Shown: positions 16,044-24,557, counted from the first letter of the stretch. The stretch is DNA of 43,552 nucleotides from Deltaproteobacteria bacterium (GCA_026388695.1 JAPLJH010000039.1:1-43552), one strand, 5' to 3'. The notes: generated from the letters alone by a model not told the origin. Translations and numbers: made by a program.

Positions 16044-19000
16044 ATGCGTATCAGATTGCCTATCTTCCTGCACCCCGCCTTGCCTTTCCCCCGCGCGAGA
16101 ACTCTCGTCCTCGTTTTACTGTCTATTTTTGCGCTGTGTTCCCAGGCTTGCCTTCCCCCTACGGGCTATGCGGCAGAGCCTTCTGTGTCACCACCGGGTA
16201 AGCAGGTTGTTCCGGCCCGGACCATCCAGCTCAAGGAGGACAAGGATGTCGCCTGGAAGGCTCTCTGGGATCAGGGGCGGGAACTGGCGCGCAACGGCAG
16301 GCTCGCCGAGGCGGTGCCTGTTTATGAGGCTTTGTTGGGCATGCGGGAGGGGCTTGAGGCGGCTCGTTGGGAGCTGGTCACCATTCTTTTGCAATTAAAA
16401 AGAGAAGAGAACGCCCTGCCCCATCTTGAGTTGTTGGTTGAGGCTGCTCCCAGGAATCTTCAGTACCTGCTGGCCCTGGCAGAGGCGAGCAGAGTCCAGG
16501 GTAATGGTGCCAGGGCTGTGGAGTTGTACAAAAAAGTGCTCCAGCGGGAGCCGGATAATCGCCAAGTCTTGCGTGGCGCGGCCTCTGCCCTGCTTGTCCA
16601 GCAGAAGAAGGTCGAAGCGGCGGCAATGCTGGAGACCCTGCTTCAAAAGGAGCCCGCTCGCCCTGCCTTGCGGGAAGAATTGGCCAATCTCTATTACGAG
16701 ATGGGTGCCTACGACAAGGCCAGGGCGCATTTCACCGTTCTGGCCAGGGAAAACCAGGCCGATCCGGCAATCCTGCTCAAGACGGCCCAAGCCTATGACA
16801 AATCAGGGCTCGAAAGCCAGGCAGTTGAGTACTGGCAGCGTCTGGCGCGCACCCCCCAGAGCGCCGAGGCAAAAGAACGGTTGACCGCCTATTATCTTAA
16901 GGGCGGCAAGGGAGAGGAGGCCTTGGCCTATCTTCTCCCTCTTTTGGAAAAGGAGCCATCCTCCCCCAGACTTCTCAAACGCCTTGGCCAGATCTATGTC
17001 AGCCTTTCCCGCCTTCCCGAGGCCCTTGCCTATTTTGAGCGCTATATTTCCCTCAAGCCCGAGGATAAAGAGGTATTGCGGCAGGTGATCGATATTCACG
17101 CCGCCCTGGGGAACAAAACCGAGCTGACCGCCATGGGGCGTGGCCTCAGTCTTGGGTCTGCGCCAAACCTTGAGAATCTGGAACGTGGGGCCGGGCAGTA
17201 TGAGGCCAATGGCGAGCTTCAGGAAGCTGTAGCCCTGTATGACCAGATTCTGGCGGTTACCCCCGATGACCCGAAGATTCTGGCCAAGCGGGCCAAGGCG
17301 TTGCTGGCGGGCGGCAATGACGACGAGGCCAACGCCAGGTGGGCGCATCTGGAGCGAAGGCAAAAGCTCCTCGAAGTGCTGGAGATTCTCTTCAAGATGG
17401 AGCCGGGAAACAAGACGGTTCTTAAAAAACTGGCCCGCATGTACTTGGACCGCGGGGAACTGTCCAAGAGCCTGGATATGTTTTCCCGTCTGGAGGCCCT
17501 TGGGATAAGGACGCCGGAGGTTCTCGCCGGGCAGGTTTTGGTGTATGAGCGGCTGAGGTATTCCGCCAAGGCGCTGGCCCTGTATGAGCAGCTTCTCGAC
17601 GGGGCTGATGAAAACGGCATGTTCAGGCTCCGCTGCGTTCAGCTGGCAGGGGAGCTTGGCCTGCTCAGGAAAACCCAGGAGCATCTCGCCCGGCTCCAGG
17701 AAAAATTCCCCAGGTTGTGCGAATCTCCGCAAACCCAGCTGCTCATTGCCAAGGCCCTGACGGAAACCGCTTCTTATATTGCGGCCAGGGAAGACTATGC
17801 CGGAATAATTGCAACGCACCAGGCTGACGGGGAGCTGGTCACGGCTGCGCTTTTCGGCCTGGCCGAGGTGTATCGGCAGAGCGGGTTGCCTTATGAGGCG
17901 GAGCAGGTCTTGCGGCAGGCCTATATTCGCCATCCCCAGGACGAAGCGATTTTGGGCCGTTTGTTTGCCTTGGCCCTCGAGGAAAAGCGTTTTGCCGAGG
18001 CCTGGGTTTGGCTTGGGCAACTGATGCAACAGGATGGCACGGGCAAGCGGCAGACTAACGGCGCTTCCCGAAAGATCGGGGCCCTGGTGAAAGAAGCCCT
18101 TGACCCCAGGCTGTTGCGGGCACGTTTGCTAGCGGCTGAGGGAGAGACCGAAGTCGCAGCTAAGGTCCTGGTCCAGCTGGCCAACGAGTTGCCGGACACG
18201 GCTGGGAGCGGGCAGCTGCCGACGCCACTGCTACGTCGGGAGGTTGATCTGTTGCGGGCGCGGCTGTTGTTTGCTGAGGCTCATTATGCGGAGGCCGAAC
18301 AGATTGCCGTGTCTTTGTTCGGGCAGCGTGACAGACTTGAGGCCGACTTGCTTCTGGTGCGCATTTACCGCGCCCAAGGGAAAAGCGGTGCGGCAGAGGC
18401 GCTTTTTCAGCGAATGCTGGCGGAAACCAGCCAGGATCAGGGGCTTGTCCTTGATCTCCTGAAGGCTCTAAAAGAAGAGGGGCTGGTTGTGGAGCTGAGC
18501 GAGAGGGCGGAGGTGGCCAGTTGGCAATACCCAGAATCTGTCACGATCCGTTCTTTGTCTGCCTCGGCCCAGGAGGCCAATGGTGAGGTCGGTGCAACCA
18601 TTGAGATCTTGCAGGGTATGGCCCGAGATTTTCCGGAGCAGGAGTTTGCCGCCGTGCGTCTTGCTCAGCTACTTTTCAGCCGAGGGCGTTTTGCCGAGGC
18701 CAGGGCGGTGGAAGAGCGCTTTCCGAACCTTGCGACGCGACCGGACATGATTCTGCTCAAGGCGCGGATTCTCTGGGCAGAGCATGAATGGGAGCAGGCT
18801 GTGGCCGTGTATGACGCGTTTTTGAATCCTTTGTTGGCGGAGAGTATTGCGGCCCAGGCAAGGGAGCGCGGGGTGGCCTTGCCCCGAGACGAGAAGCCGA
18901 GTCTGTGGACGCAGGCGACCGTCGCCGAGGTTGACAGGCAGACCATGGTTGATGGGCTGATGGAGCCTAGGGCGGTGCTTGAGACCGGGCCTGGGGCAAC

Positions 19001-20213
19001 GGCGCTGAATCAGGTCGCGGTTCCGTTTTATGCCCAATACCGCTGGCACAAACAGTTTGCTCTGGAAAAAACTGCCAGGCAGGCGGTGATGCAGCGTGAA
19101 TATCTGGCTGCGGCAAATTATTTCAAAACCTTGCTGCGGGAATATCCGGCGGACGCCTCCCTGCAGTTTGATCTTGCCGGGATTTACAGCAGATTTGGTC
19201 AGCTGGGTCATGAGGCGGCGCTCTATGAGGAAATAACCGCCGCTGGAGGTGACTTTCCTGGGCTGGATGAGGCCAGACAGAGAAACGAGCTGAAGCGTCA
19301 ACCCCGGGTTGCCCTTGGGTATGGCTATCTCAAGGAGGAAGGCCGGGAAGGTTATAAGGCGATCCGGAAAAGTTGGGAAGGGGCTAGCCTGCAATACTCG
19401 CCCTATTTGCAGCATGATCTGGAGGTGAATCTTGCTCGGCTTGACTACCAGAATCCTGGAGGAAACGGCAAGGTCCGCGGAACCCGTGCCCTTGTGTCCT
19501 ATGCGGCCAATGTCAACGAGCAGCTTCTCCTGCGGGGCGGGGTAGGGTCGGAGTTGTTGGAAAACAGCCAGCCCGACACCACTGTTGTTGAAATGGCAGC
19601 AGAGGGTCGCCTGGGTGACCGGGTGACCGGGATTATTTCCTATGACCGAGATGTCAAGCATGATACCCTGGCCAGCCTCGGGCGGAATATCGTGCAGCAG
19701 GATTATAAGGCGGATTTTGTGCTGGACATGGTTCGCAGCGTCCAGGCGGGCGGCGGATATATCTACTCCAGTTTCTCCGACGACAATACCATGAAGGGCT
19801 ATGACCTCTGGGCTGCCTACCTGCTTTTCTTTGAACCGGCATTTGTAAAATTCAGCTATACCTACGATTTCAAAGACACCGCTGAGGGAAGAGGCGGTGG
19901 CCCCCTCCAGCCGGATGGGTTTGCCGCTTCCGACCATCCATACTGGACGCCGATAAATTACTGGCAGAACCGTTTCAGTGTATATTTCAAGCACCAGCTC
20001 TCCGATGATCAGTTTCGCCGCGGGGTTCCCAGGTACTATGATCTTGAGTATGCCGTGGTCTATGATGAAATGGGGTATGCCATGCAAACCTGGAAGGGCG
20101 GTTTTTTTGTCGAGTGTGTCCCGCAAGTTATTCTTGCTGCAACAACAGAGCTGACTTCAGGCCCGGAGTACCGGGCCAAGGAGTTTTTTCTTTCGGCTGT
20201 TTATCGCTGGTAG
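16044..20213 (+). CDS. Large TPR protein with C-terminal outer-membrane beta-barrel (PelB/BcsC/PgaA-like)
   Basis: The 1389-residue product has an N-terminal signal peptide (hydrophobic LVLVLLSIFALCSQ, cleavage near GYAAEP). About 1000 residues of degenerate tetratricopeptide repeats follow, such as LAEAVPVYEALLG and RAVELYKKVLQREPDNRQVL. From about residue 1087 (QPRVALGYGYLKEE) the sequence alternates as transmembrane beta-strands to a C-terminal YRW, typical of barrels inserted by BAM. This architecture is that of exopolysaccharide exporters PelB, BcsC and PgaA. No synthase or glycosyltransferase gene is adjacent, so the polymer is unknown. The aminotransferase upstream supports a polysaccharide role. 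An in-frame TTG at 16041 is an alternative start. Confidence 0.75.
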   Translation: MRIRLPIFLHPALPFPRARTLVLVLLSIFALCSQACLPPTGYAAEPSVSPPGKQVVPARTIQLKEDKDVAWKALWDQGRELARNGRLAEAVPVYEALLGMREGLEAARWELVTILLQLKREENALPHLELLVEAAPRNLQYLLALAEASRVQGNGARAVELYKKVLQREPDNRQVLRGAASALLVQQKKVEAAAMLETLLQKEPARPALREELANLYYEMGAYDKARAHFTVLARENQADPAILLKTAQAYDKSGLESQAVEYWQRLARTPQSAEAKERLTAYYLKGGKGEEALAYLLPLLEKEPSSPRLLKRLGQIYVSLSRLPEALAYFERYISLKPEDKEVLRQVIDIHAALGNKTELTAMGRGLSLGSAPNLENLERGAGQYEANGELQEAVALYDQILAVTPDDPKILAKRAKALLAGGNDDEANARWAHLERRQKLLEVLEILFKMEPGNKTVLKKLARMYLDRGELSKSLDMFSRLEALGIRTPEVLAGQVLVYERLRYSAKALALYEQLLDGADENGMFRLRCVQLAGELGLLRKTQEHLARLQEKFPRLCESPQTQLLIAKALTETASYIAAREDYAGIIATHQADGELVTAALFGLAEVYRQSGLPYEAEQVLRQAYIRHPQDEAILGRLFALALEEKRFAEAWVWLGQLMQQDGTGKRQTNGASRKIGALVKEALDPRLLRARLLAAEGETEVAAKVLVQLANELPDTAGSGQLPTPLLRREVDLLRARLLFAEAHYAEAEQIAVSLFGQRDRLEADLLLVRIYRAQGKSGAAEALFQRMLAETSQDQGLVLDLLKALKEEGLVVELSERAEVASWQYPESVTIRSLSASAQEANGEVGATIEILQGMARDFPEQEFAAVRLAQLLFSRGRFAEARAVEERFPNLATRPDMILLKARILWAEHEWEQAVAVYDAFLNPLLAESIAAQARERGVALPRDEKPSLWTQATVAEVDRQTMVDGLMEPRAVLETGPGATALNQVAVPFYAQYRWHKQFALEKTARQAVMQREYLAAANYFKTLLREYPADASLQFDLAGIYSRFGQLGHEAALYEEITAAGGDFPGLDEARQRNELKRQPRVALGYGYLKEEGREGYKAIRKSWEGASLQYSPYLQHDLEVNLARLDYQNPGGNGKVRGTRALVSYAANVNEQLLLRGGVGSELLENSQPDTTVVEMAAEGRLGDRVTGIISYDRDVKHDTLASLGRNIVQQDYKADFVLDMVRSVQAGGGYIYSSFSDDNTMKGYDLWAAYLLFFEPAFVKFSYTYDFKDTAEGRGGGPLQPDGFAASDHPYWTPINYWQNRFSVYFKHQLSDDQFRRGVPRYYDLEYAVVYDEMGYAMQTWKGGFFVECVPQVILAATTELTSGPEYRAKEFFLSAVYRW

Positions 20214-20338
20214 ACTTGGTTTCTGCAGTGTGCTTTCCCTTGCAATCTTTTTTGCTGTGTGCTAATTGAAGGTCTTGTTGTTGCTCCGTCGTGCCCCTAT
20301 CTTGGAGTGTGCCGGGCAGAGGATGTGTTTAAAAGGGT

Positions 20339-20399
20339 GCCGTTTTGTCCGGGACAATTGCTGCGGTGATTGCCTGCCGGGAAAACGGCCATTTTTTTT
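20339..20399 (+). terminator. Rho-independent terminator upstream of greA
   Basis: GCCGTTTT (20339-20346) pairs with AAAACGGC (20382-20389), with further GC pairing inside, followed by eight Ts (20392-20399). It should end the rpoH/DegT/TPR transcript. It ends only 31 bp before the greA start, so it could also act as an attenuator in a greA leader. Confidence 0.7.
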
Positions 20400-20430
20400 A
20401 TAGAGTTATTGCCTTGGCAAGGAGGTTGTT

Positions 20431-20916
20431 ATGGTTGTGCGTATTCCCATGTCTCAGGAGGGATATGCCAGATTGCGTCAGGAGCTGGACCGGCTGGTGA
20501 AGAAAGAACGGCCCGCAGTCATTGAGGCGATTGAGGTGGCACGGGGGCACGGCGATTTGAAGGAAAACGCCGAATACCACGCGGCCAAGGAGCGTCAGGG
20601 GCACATCGAAGGGCGGATCATGGAGCTTAAGGACAATCTTGGTCGTGCCGAGGTTATTGACTGCACGAACGTGAATTGTTCCCGGGTGGTTTTTGGCACG
20701 GTTGTCTCCCTTGTTGATCTGGACACGGAAGAAGAGATCCGGTACCAGCTTTTAGGGCCGTTAGAGGCGGACGTGAGCATGGGCAGTATTTCCGTGCTTT
20801 CCCCGATTGGTCAAGCAATGATTGGGAAAAGCGTGGGTGACGAGATAACCGTGAAAACTCCCGGCGGGGTGCGGCAGCTGGAGGTTATGGACATCAACCC
20901 GCCAGAGCGGGCGTGA
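20431..20916 (+). CDS. greA: Transcription elongation factor GreA
   Basis: The 161-residue product stimulates cleavage of backtracked RNA in stalled RNA polymerase. The N-terminal coiled coil includes MSQEGYARLRQELDRLVKKERPAVIEAIEVARGHGDLKENAEYHAAKE, with the acidic tip region GDLKENAEYH. The C-terminal FKBP-like domain has GPLEADVSMGSISVLSPIGQAMIGKSVGDEI. A strong AAGGAGG sits 8 bases before ATG at 20431. The gene is apparently monocistronic, between a terminator on each side. Confidence 0.95.
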   Translation: MVVRIPMSQEGYARLRQELDRLVKKERPAVIEAIEVARGHGDLKENAEYHAAKERQGHIEGRIMELKDNLGRAEVIDCTNVNCSRVVFGTVVSLVDLDTEEEIRYQLLGPLEADVSMGSISVLSPIGQAMIGKSVGDEITVKTPGGVRQLEVMDINPPERA

Positions 20917-21014
20917 TTTGGCAAGGCGTTGTTCCTTGGGCTTGCTGCGGAACCAGATGTGCTGCTGCGAATTTGTTTGAGGGCCGGAATCAGGCCTGAT
21001 TGTCAGCCATGATT

Positions 21015-21055
21015 GTTGAAATCGCAAAAGGCCGCGATTTCAACGGTTGGTTTTT
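21015..21055 (+). terminator. Rho-independent terminator of greA
   Basis: GTTGAAATCGC (21015-21025) and GCGATTTCAAC (21034-21044) form a perfect 11-bp stem with an 8-base loop, followed by GGTTGG and TTTTT. A further palindrome AATCAGGCCTGATT lies just upstream (20988-21001). The T-run favours the plus direction. Confidence 0.75.
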
Positions 21056-21101
21056 ATAACTTTTGATTCCAGTGTTACGGACCTGTGGTTTTTTCCTTTT
21101 T

Positions 21102-21689
21102 TTACGAATCCGTCATAATGCCGGAAATGAAGATATCGCTAATCTGCTGGGCTGCTTCGGCAATGGTATAGTTGTGGTCCGGCGACAGAACCCAGAGCCT
21201 GGATGTTTCATCCAGCGCGCCGAAAAAGGCCCGCTTGAACACGCCCGGCAGGAGGCTTTTGCGGAACACCCCTTCTTCCTGGCCTTTGTGGACAATGGCG
21301 GAAACCACATCCACATATTCAATAAATTTTGTATTCCTGTACTCTTTCATGAATTTGTTACTCTGACGCAACTCCATCTGTAGAACCTCGGCAAGCTCTC
21401 TTTTCTCTTCCATGAGCTGCATGTGGTGCAGGGCGAAAATCTGGAGCATCCTCCGGGGGTCGCTCTCTTTTTCCATGAGAAGCTTGACCTCCAGAATGAT
21501 CTTGCCGATCTCTTCCTCAAACAGTGAGATGAGGATGTCGTACTTATTGTTGAAGTACAGGTAGATGGTTCCGTCGGCAACCTGGGCTTCCTTGGCGATA
21601 TCGGAAATGCGGGCGCTGAAAAAACCTTTCCTGGCAAAAACGGTGATGGCCGCTTCGATAATCTTGGTATGTTTGTCCGATGTTCTCAT
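21102..21689 (-). CDS. TetR-family regulator, FadR-like (fatty-acid degradation type)
   Basis: The 195-residue repressor has an N-terminal helix-turn-helix (KIIEAAITVFARKGFFSARISDIAKEAQVADGTIYLYFNNKYDILISLFEEE, about residues 9-60) nearly identical in pattern to the Bacillus-type FadR/YsiA group. The ligand domain has HHMQLMEEKRELAEVLQMELRQ and FISGIM at the end. In that group acyl-CoA releases the repressor from beta-oxidation genes. An operator closely matching the Bacillus FadR box lies between its own promoter and start codon, suggesting autoregulation. No fatty-acid gene is adjacent. Confidence 0.82.
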   Translation of the reverse strand: MRTSDKHTKIIEAAITVFARKGFFSARISDIAKEAQVADGTIYLYFNNKYDILISLFEEEIGKIILEVKLLMEKESDPRRMLQIFALHHMQLMEEKRELAEVLQMELRQSNKFMKEYRNTKFIEYVDVVSAIVHKGQEEGVFRKSLLPGVFKRAFFGALDETSRLWVLSPDHNYTIAEAAQQISDIFISGIMTDS

Positions 21690-21737
21690 GGATTTAGCAG
21701 GATAAGCAGAGGTGGAGGCAGTAAGCCTGTTGTCTTA

Positions 21738-21755
21738 TGAATGCGTATTCATTCA
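21738..21755 (-). promoter_or_regulatory. FadR-like operator
   Basis: The 18-bp site TGAATGCGTATTCATTCA contains the dyad TGAAT-gcgt-ATTCA. It matches, from memory, the Bacillus subtilis FadR box TGAATGAMTANTCATTCA at all but two defined positions. It lies about 5-22 bases downstream of the transcription start predicted from the adjacent promoter, where bound repressor would block initiation. Confidence 0.65.
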
Positions 21756-21766
21756 TTTTTCGGCCT

Positions 21767-21795
21767 ATCATAGAAGGGGAAGTGGCGGGTGTCAA
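21767..21795 (-). promoter_or_regulatory. Strong sigma-70 promoter for the FadR-like regulator
   Basis: On the minus strand TTGACA (21795-21790) and TATGAT (21772-21767) are separated by exactly 17 bp. This is a perfect -35 and a five-of-six -10, the best promoter match noticed in the window. Transcription would start near 21760, just before the operator. Confidence 0.65.
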
Positions 21796-21798
21796 GGC

Positions 21799-21832
21799 AA
21801 AAAAATCCCTTCATGAGGGAAGGATTTTTTTT
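21799..21832. terminator. A/T-flanked hairpin (possible bidirectional terminator)
   Basis: A run of As, TCCCTTC, a short loop, GAGGGAAGGA and eight Ts form a hairpin with A- and T-tracts on its two sides. It lies upstream of both the FadR-like gene and purD, directly behind the regulator promoter, so it may insulate the divergent units. A second dyad AAATGCC/GGCATTT (21912-21940) lies closer to purD. The 242 bp between the operator and purD otherwise show no clear promoter or riboswitch. Confidence 0.5.
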
Positions 21833-21997
21833 GAGCAGGTGCAGGGAAGTGTTGGGCGGCGGGCGGGCCTGCTTGGCAATTAATGCTTTCTTGCTAAACG
21901 GTTTTGGGGTAAAATGCCTCACTCTGTTTTTGGGGCATTTCTCAATGACTCCAAGGGGATAATAGATCATTTCAGGAAGAAGCCGAGGAGATTTTTG

Positions 21998-23272
21998 ATG
22001 AAGATTCTGGTTGTTGGTTCGGGGGGCAGGGAACATGCTCTGGTCTGGAAATTGCGGCAGAGCCCCAGGGTAACGAAGATTTTTTGCGCTCCGGGCAATG
22101 CCGGTATCAGCGGACTGGCAACCTGCGTCAAGATCAGCGCCACCGATATTGAGGCGCTGGCCGACTTCGCTAAAACGGAAGGGATTGGTCTCACCGTAGT
22201 TGGGCCTGAAGTTCCCCTTTCCCTGGGAATCGTCGATTCTTTTGAAGAAAAAGGCCTGCGGGCTTTTGGTCCCCGGCGCAACGCTGCCACCCTTGAAGGC
22301 AGTAAGGTCTTCATGAAGGATCTGCTTGAAAAATATCATATCCCCTCTGCTTTTTATGCGACCTTTACGGACCGAGAAGAGGCGCTGTCGTATATTGAAA
22401 AGCAGGCCGCGCCGATGGTGGTCAAGACCGATGGACTGGCTGCGGGCAAGGGCGTAGTGGTGGCTCAAACCATTGCCGAGGCCAAGGCGGCGGTGGACCT
22501 GTTCATGAAGGAGAAGGCATTTGGCGAGGCAGGCAATCGGGTAGTGGTCGAGGAGTTTCTCTGTGGCGAGGAGGCCTCTTTTCTTGCCTTCACCGATGGG
22601 GAGACGGTGCTCCCCCTGCCGACCTCCCAGGATCACAAGGCGATTTTTGATGGCGATAAAGGCCCGAACACCGGTGGCATGGGCGCTTATTCTCCTGCCC
22701 CGGTGGTGACCGAGGCCCTGCATCGACAGGTCATGGAAACGGTGATGCTGCCGACGGTAAAAGCCTTGGCTGCAGAAGGCTGCCCGTACAAGGGTGTGCT
22801 CTATGCCGGCCTGATGATTGATAAGGGGGTGGTCAAGGTGCTTGAGTTCAATTGTCGGTTTGGTGATCCCGAGGCCCAGCCCCTGCTCATGCGGCTTAAA
22901 ACCGATCTGGTGGAGGTGATGGAGGCGGTGGTTGACGGACGTCTGTCCGAGATTTTCCTTGAGATCGACCCGCGGCCTACGGTTTGTGTGGTCATGGCGG
23001 CTGGTGGCTATCCCGGGAAGTACGTGAATGGCAAGGCCATCGCGGGGCTTGGCAAAGCGGGACAGCACCAGGATGTGGTGGTTTTTCACGCCGGCACTGC
23101 ATTGCAGGGCGATACTGTTGTTACCAACGGCGGCCGGGTGCTGGGCGTTACCGCCATCGGCGACACGGTGCAGGAGGCCATTGCCAAGGCATACAAGGCT
23201 GCGGAAGAGATCAGTTGGGACGGCTGTTATTACCGCAAGGATATCGGCCGCAAGGCTTTGGACCGAATGTAA
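21998..23272 (+). CDS. purD: Phosphoribosylamine-glycine ligase (GAR synthetase)
   Basis: The 424-residue ATP-grasp enzyme joins phosphoribosylamine and glycine in purine synthesis. It begins KILVVGSGGREHALVWKLRQSP. The ATP-grasp core has VVKTDGLAAGKGVVVAQT and VVEEFLCGEEASFLAFTDG, then DHKAIFDGDKGPNTGGMGAYSPAP, and metal-binding EFNCRFGDPEAQPLL near the end. GAGGAG precedes ATG at 21998 with good spacing; the upstream open frame is not part of the protein. Its TAA stop codon lies inside palindromic element copy 4. Confidence 0.96.
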   Translation: MKILVVGSGGREHALVWKLRQSPRVTKIFCAPGNAGISGLATCVKISATDIEALADFAKTEGIGLTVVGPEVPLSLGIVDSFEEKGLRAFGPRRNAATLEGSKVFMKDLLEKYHIPSAFYATFTDREEALSYIEKQAAPMVVKTDGLAAGKGVVVAQTIAEAKAAVDLFMKEKAFGEAGNRVVVEEFLCGEEASFLAFTDGETVLPLPTSQDHKAIFDGDKGPNTGGMGAYSPAPVVTEALHRQVMETVMLPTVKALAAEGCPYKGVLYAGLMIDKGVVKVLEFNCRFGDPEAQPLLMRLKTDLVEVMEAVVDGRLSEIFLEIDPRPTVCVVMAAGGYPGKYVNGKAIAGLGKAGQHQDVVVFHAGTALQGDTVVTNGGRVLGVTAIGDTVQEAIAKAYKAAEEISWDGCYYRKDIGRKALDRM

Positions 23273-23377
23273 ACGTCCAGCAACACCGCATTTGCTTTGT
23301 CATCGGCCTGCTCATGTGCACCAGCACACTTCGCAGACCTTTTTCGCTCATCTGCGGCACTGCTGAACGTTTACATT
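23266..23377 (+). repeat. Dispersed palindromic element, copy 4
   Basis: The ends AATGTAAACGTCCAGCA and TGCTGAACGTTTACATT pair over 17 positions with a single C-A mismatch. Inner arms and the GGCCTGC/GCAGACC stem match the family; the tip is GTGC-acca-GCAC, with the stem kept and the loop changed. The TAA of the outer stem is the purD stop codon (23270-23272). The downstream flank GGTTGAGCCAC is shared with copy 3. It separates purD from purE. Confidence 0.9.
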
Positions 23378-23439
23378 AAAGAGGTTGAGCCACTTTTTTG
23401 TTTCTGGCGAATGAATACGATCGAAAAGGGGAGAGAGTT

Positions 23440-23928
23440 ATGATCGGTATTGTCATGGGCAGTGATTCGGATCTGCCGGTTATGCAGGGTTGCGTGGATT
23501 TTTTGAAGAAAATGGATATCCCTTACGAAATAACAGTGGCTTCCGCCCATCGTAGCCCGGCGCGGGCCATGGAGTACGCAAGCAGCGCCAAGGACCGTGG
23601 CCTGAAGATAATCATCGCCGCAGCCGGGATGGCGGCCCATCTGGCCGGAGTTCTCGCGGCCCATACTATTCTGCCCGTTATCGGGGTGCCGGTGGATTCC
23701 TCATCCTTAAACGGTCTTGATGCCTTGCTCTCCACGGTGCAGATGCCGCCTGGGGTGCCGGTGGCCACCATGGGCATCGGCAAGGCCGGGGCGAAAAATG
23801 CCGCTATTCTTGCGGCGCAGATCCTGGCCCTTGCCGATGAAAAGCTGGCTGGTCGACTTGTCTCCTTTAAAGCAGAGATGGCCCGTGAGGTCGAGGAAAA
23901 GGCACAGCGTCTAGTCGGGAGCCTGTGA
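23440..23928 (+). CDS. purE: N5-carboxyaminoimidazole ribonucleotide mutase
   Basis: The 162-residue product catalyses the class I PurE mutase step of purine synthesis. It has IGIVMGSDSDLPVMQGCVDFLKKM, the active-site SAHRSPARAMEYA (the conserved His in SAHR), IAAAGMAAHLAGVLAAHT and PVDSSSLNGLDALLSTVQMPPGVPVATMGIGKAGAKNAAILAAQIL. ATG at 23440 follows GGGGAGAGAG. It is coupled to tsaC by a 4-bp overlap (GTGA). PurK, the usual partner supplying N5-CAIR, is not in the window. Confidence 0.95.
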   Translation: MIGIVMGSDSDLPVMQGCVDFLKKMDIPYEITVASAHRSPARAMEYASSAKDRGLKIIIAAAGMAAHLAGVLAAHTILPVIGVPVDSSSLNGLDALLSTVQMPPGVPVATMGIGKAGAKNAAILAAQILALADEKLAGRLVSFKAEMAREVEEKAQRLVGSL

Positions 23929-24557
23929 CGAATCGCGCAGTGGAGCCTCGAGTAACAGACAAGGCTCTGGCCCAGGCCTGTACGGTCCTTCGGACTGGTG
24001 GGGTTGTCGCTTTTCCCACGGAAACATATTACGGGCTGGCGGTTGATCCTTTTAACCAGGCGGCTCTCTCCCGTCTTTTCGCCTTGAAAGGACGCTCTTC
24101 CGACAAACCGGTTTTGCTGATTGCTGACAATCCCTCCCAGCTTGAAACTCTGGTCGCGGAGATTCCCCCCCCTTTCACTCTTCTGATGGAGAGATTCTGG
24201 CCCGGCCCATTGACCCTTGTTTTTCCGGGGGCGGCGGCATTGCCTGCGCTGCTCACCGGGAACAGGGGCACCATCGGGGTGCGGGTGTCTTCCCATCCCG
24301 TGGCTCGGCAACTTGTCAGGGCCTTCGGCCGGCCGATAACCGCGACCAGCGCTAATCTTTCCGGACACTCGCCAGCGGTGGGGGCCAGCGGAGTTTGTTC
24401 CCAGCTTGGGCTGGAGGTGGAAGCCGTTCTCGATGGCGGAGAAACTCCGGGCGGCCAGGGCTCTACCCTTCTGGGCTATCAAGAGGGCAAGGTTTGTCTG
24501 CTTAGGGCCGGAGTTATTCCTTTTGCCGAGATAGAGGCTGTACTGGCCGGGGCATAA
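23925..24557 (+). CDS. tsaC: L-threonylcarbamoyladenylate synthase (YrdC/Sua5 family)
   Basis: The 210-residue product makes threonylcarbamoyl-AMP from threonine, bicarbonate and ATP for the t6A37 tRNA modification. Family motifs: LRTGGVVAFPTETYYGLAVDPFN, LFALKGRSSDKPVLLI, FWPGPLTLVF, TIGVRVSSHPVARQL and PITATSANLSGHSPA. It is the short form, lacking the Sua5 C-terminal domain. The GTG start overlaps the purE stop (GTGA). A second t6A gene, tsaE, lies 3.4 kb downstream on the other strand. Confidence 0.92.
   Translation: MTNRAVEPRVTDKALAQACTVLRTGGVVAFPTETYYGLAVDPFNQAALSRLFALKGRSSDKPVLLIADNPSQLETLVAEIPPPFTLLMERFWPGPLTLVFPGAAALPALLTGNRGTIGVRVSSHPVARQLVRAFGRPITATSANLSGHSPAVGASGVCSQLGLEVEAVLDGGETPGGQGSTLLGYQEGKVCLLRAGVIPFAEIEAVLAGA

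Noticed and set aside
16803-18029. Long minus-strand ORFs opposite the TPR gene (and similar ones opposite mutL, hybC and the kinase)
   Set aside because: They are GC-rich antisense shadows with no recognisable domains, lying opposite genes with clear protein motifs.
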